Shown: in pieces, positions 62,624 through 64,000 of the stretch
Position numbering within the stretch: the first letter of the stretch is position 1
Layout: every line of letters begins with the position of its first letter
Origin: Flavobacteriaceae bacterium
GTDB lineage: Bacteria; Bacteroidota; Bacteroidia; Flavobacteriales; Flavobacteriaceae
Length of the DNA stretch: 64,000 bases
Direction: 5' to 3'
Assembly: GCA_024762795.1 (NCBI GenBank)
Contig: JANTGS010000002.1
Location: forward strand, 1-64,000
Notes under the pieces: model-generated
Seen by the model: the letters and a program-made list of their open reading frames with translations, nothing else
Told to the model about the DNA's origin: nothing
Databases searched by the model: none
Program-made: the position numbers and the translations under genes

Positions 62624-63334
62624 TCAGGCTTTCAGGTAAACTTTGTATTCGGGATAGAGATTACACATTTCTTCTTCCAGTTTTGGAGGAACCAAATTTA
62701 TAAGGATATAAACAAAAAGGCTAAAGACAGTAAGAAAGAAGGAGGAAAGAAAAAGTGCTGTTGAATTCAGGGTAAAAGTACTGTCAAGGTTGACGTATCT
62801 GAGTAATTGTATAGGAATTTGAATTGAAATAATAAAGAGTAAACCCGATTGTTTGATCACCTCATCAAGCATCCATTTTTTACCGGTTCTTTTAAATCTT
62901 CTTTTAAGTTTTAAATTGTACCTGAATCCAAATATTACCGGAAAAATAAAGATGATCCAGAATGCAACGATCATTATTAAAATAACATGTCCGGTAAGTT
63001 TTAATGTTGAAAAAACAATTAAAGAGATGGTCAGGGTGATGATGATCTTCGGCAGTTTAAAATAGTCTTTAAAGATCTGCCATAAAACTCTCCAGTAACG
63101 CTTGTTTACCGCTTTTGATTTGTCTGCAATCACGTCCATAAACCCAAAGACACCAAATTTTTTAAAGGCTTTGTTCTTTGCCTGGTCAAAACTCATACCG
63201 GGTTCTTTCTCCCAGATCGCTTCAATATCATTGGCTAGATGATCCACGAGTTCGGTTTGCAGATCGTACCATTCTACAAAATGTGCTCTGGTAAATTTAT
63301 ACAGTTGGTCAATATGTTCCGGGTTGAGTTTCAT
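62624..63334 (-). CDS. Membrane protein paired with PadR regulator (permease-prefix/HAAS-like)
   Basis: The protein has 236 residues. The N-terminal 80 residues are a soluble helical domain (WYDLQTELVDHLANDIEAIW followed by EKEPGMSFDQAKNKAFKKFG) like the HAAS/permease-prefix domains often found beside PadR genes. Five or so membrane helices follow in the C-terminal half. Its start overlaps the PadR stop by 4 bases, giving the common PadR-membrane protein pair. The function is unknown. Confidence 0.75.
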   Translation of the reverse strand: MKLNPEHIDQLYKFTRAHFVEWYDLQTELVDHLANDIEAIWEKEPGMSFDQAKNKAFKKFGVFGFMDVIADKSKAVNKRYWRVLWQIFKDYFKLPKIIITLTISLIVFSTLKLTGHVILIMIVAFWIIFIFPVIFGFRYNLKLKRRFKRTGKKWMLDEVIKQSGLLFIISIQIPIQLLRYVNLDSTFTLNSTALFLSSFFLTVFSLFVYILINLVPPKLEEEMCNLYPEYKVYLKA

Positions 63335-63669
63335 CCTAAACTTAATTTGGGGTTTACCAGTTTTTGCATGGTTTTGATAAACTCTTCCAGCTCAGCTAGT
63401 TTATTAGCGGTTTCTTGGGTACCTTGTTCAGTGAGTTTGTAGTATTTACGCATCCGGTTGCCAATGTTTACAATTTCAACATCCAGTAAACCTTCGGCTT
63501 CCAGTTTATGCAAGGCAGGGTAGAGAGCACCTTCGGTGATCTTTAACTCTCCTTTGGTAAGTGCTTTCACTTTTTGGGTAATTTCATAACCATACATTTT
63601 ATCCTGCTCTTCCAGTAGTTTCAGGATGATGGTTTGTAAGGATCCTTTGTATAGTTTTTGATTTGCCAT
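63331..63669 (-). CDS. PadR-family transcriptional regulator
   Basis: ATG 63669 (MANQKLYKG) was chosen over a TTG six bases upstream, giving 112 residues. The winged-helix domain shows LLEEQDKMYGYEITQKVKAL followed by KITEGALYPALHKLEAEGLL and NRMRKYYKLTEQG. A C-terminal helix for dimer formation follows (AELEEFIKTMQKL). It probably regulates itself and the membrane partner, with an operator candidate just upstream. Confidence 0.92.
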   Translation of the reverse strand: MANQKLYKGSLQTIILKLLEEQDKMYGYEITQKVKALTKGELKITEGALYPALHKLEAEGLLDVEIVNIGNRMRKYYKLTEQGTQETANKLAELEEFIKTMQKLVNPKLSLG

Positions 63670-63672
63670 ATA

Positions 63673-63703
63673 CAAATATACATAAAATTCTTATACATAA
63701 GAA
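63673..63703 (-). promoter_or_regulatory. PadR promoter box with palindromic operator candidate
   Basis: On the minus strand, TATATTTG (63680-63673) is a -7 box right before the start codon. Upstream lie a perfect palindrome TTCTTAT-AC-ATAAGAA (63688-63703) and two direct copies of TATACATAA (63677-63685 and 63692-63700, period 15). This suggests binding of the PadR dimer at its own promoter. Confidence 0.5.
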
Positions 63704-63932
63704 AATTAGGCATAAAAAATAAAATTTGCCTGACAATGAGACGGGAGTTGAAAGTCCTAAGAATCATTTAAAATTCACCACTCAACATTCAAAACTCATC
63801 AATCATATGTTCCGGAGTAAACATTTCATCCTTTAGGGTAAAAGCGATAATTGATTATCAGTGATCTACATATTAAAGTTTATCTGACAATTGTGATTAT
63901 TTAAATAGGATTTACTCCTCCGGTAAAATTTA

Positions 63933-64000
63933 TCATACAGAAAAGAAGACCTCGAGTTCTTTAAGGGTTTCGGCAGAAGTTTTGATATCTTTTACAGGAT
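63933..64000 (-). CDS. Unidentified gene, C-terminal end (continues outside window)
   Basis: The frame reads 21 residues (containing VKDIKTSAETLKELEVFF) and stops at the TGA at 63933-63935. The amphipathic helix-like end is too short to assign a family. The 260 bases between it and the PadR gene hold no gene. Confidence 0.55.
   Translation of the reverse strand, partial: PVKDIKTSAETLKELEVFFSV

Overview
The window reads as a chromosomal segment of an AT-rich Bacteroidota, most likely a Flavobacteriia/Flavobacteriaceae member. Supporting signs are type IX secretion/gliding genes (a SprE/PorW-like TPR lipoprotein and a PorT-like barrel next to ubiE), the split ATP synthase locus (bactofilin-atpZ-DUF6168-atpBEFHAG, without atpD or atpC), promoter boxes of the TAnnTTTG type, and weak Shine-Dalgarno sequences. 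No rRNA, tRNA, CRISPR array, insertion sequence or phage gene was seen.

Layout. 1-8913 (+): the 3' end of a DAHP-synthase-like gene overlaps an orphan type-1 periplasmic binding protein gene. This is followed by a very large TPR/FG-GAP/ASPIC-UnbV lipoprotein, a second FG-GAP/ASPIC protein, an asparagine-synthetase-like protein without the N-terminal glutaminase cysteine, and a radical SAM protein overlapping it. This is the least understood locus and the best candidate for an undescribed system. 9008-15087 (-): a small glycan-degradation set (GH2, alpha/beta hydrolase, GH3) interrupted by a 460-bp gap with a TetR-type palindrome and short decayed-looking frames. 15244-19812 (-): an orphan HEPN-like protein, pyruvate:ferredoxin oxidoreductase and a 2[4Fe-4S] ferredoxin. 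20046-33288 (+): a 2-oxoacid:ferredoxin oxidoreductase (korAB) and an 11-subunit complex I (nuoABCDHIJKLMN) without nuoEFG, ending in a small unknown gene. Together these suggest that 2-oxoacid oxidation reduces ferredoxin, which may feed complex I directly.

33471-46401 (+): a glycogen/alpha-glucan locus with a GT4 GlgA/GlgM-type synthase, GlgC, GlgE, GlgB, GH31, GlgP and a GH13. This gene set fits the maltose-1-phosphate (GlgM-GlgE) route of glucan synthesis together with breakdown enzymes. 46600-48414 (+): a 604-residue uncharacterised cysteine-rich protein. 48529-50118: a DUF6249-type membrane protein, then an ECF sigma factor and a probable membrane anti-sigma partner. 50140-50355: a palindrome-rich repeat-like element.

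50393-54179: porT and ubiE/menG (-), queA and rlmN (+). 54242-62540 (-): ATP synthase genes together with bactofilin and a sprE-like gene. 62624-63669 (-): a PadR regulator and its membrane partner, with a palindromic operator candidate. The window ends inside an unidentified minus-strand gene. Coordinates and motifs were read directly from the sequence. Family assignments rest on motif recognition without database searches.
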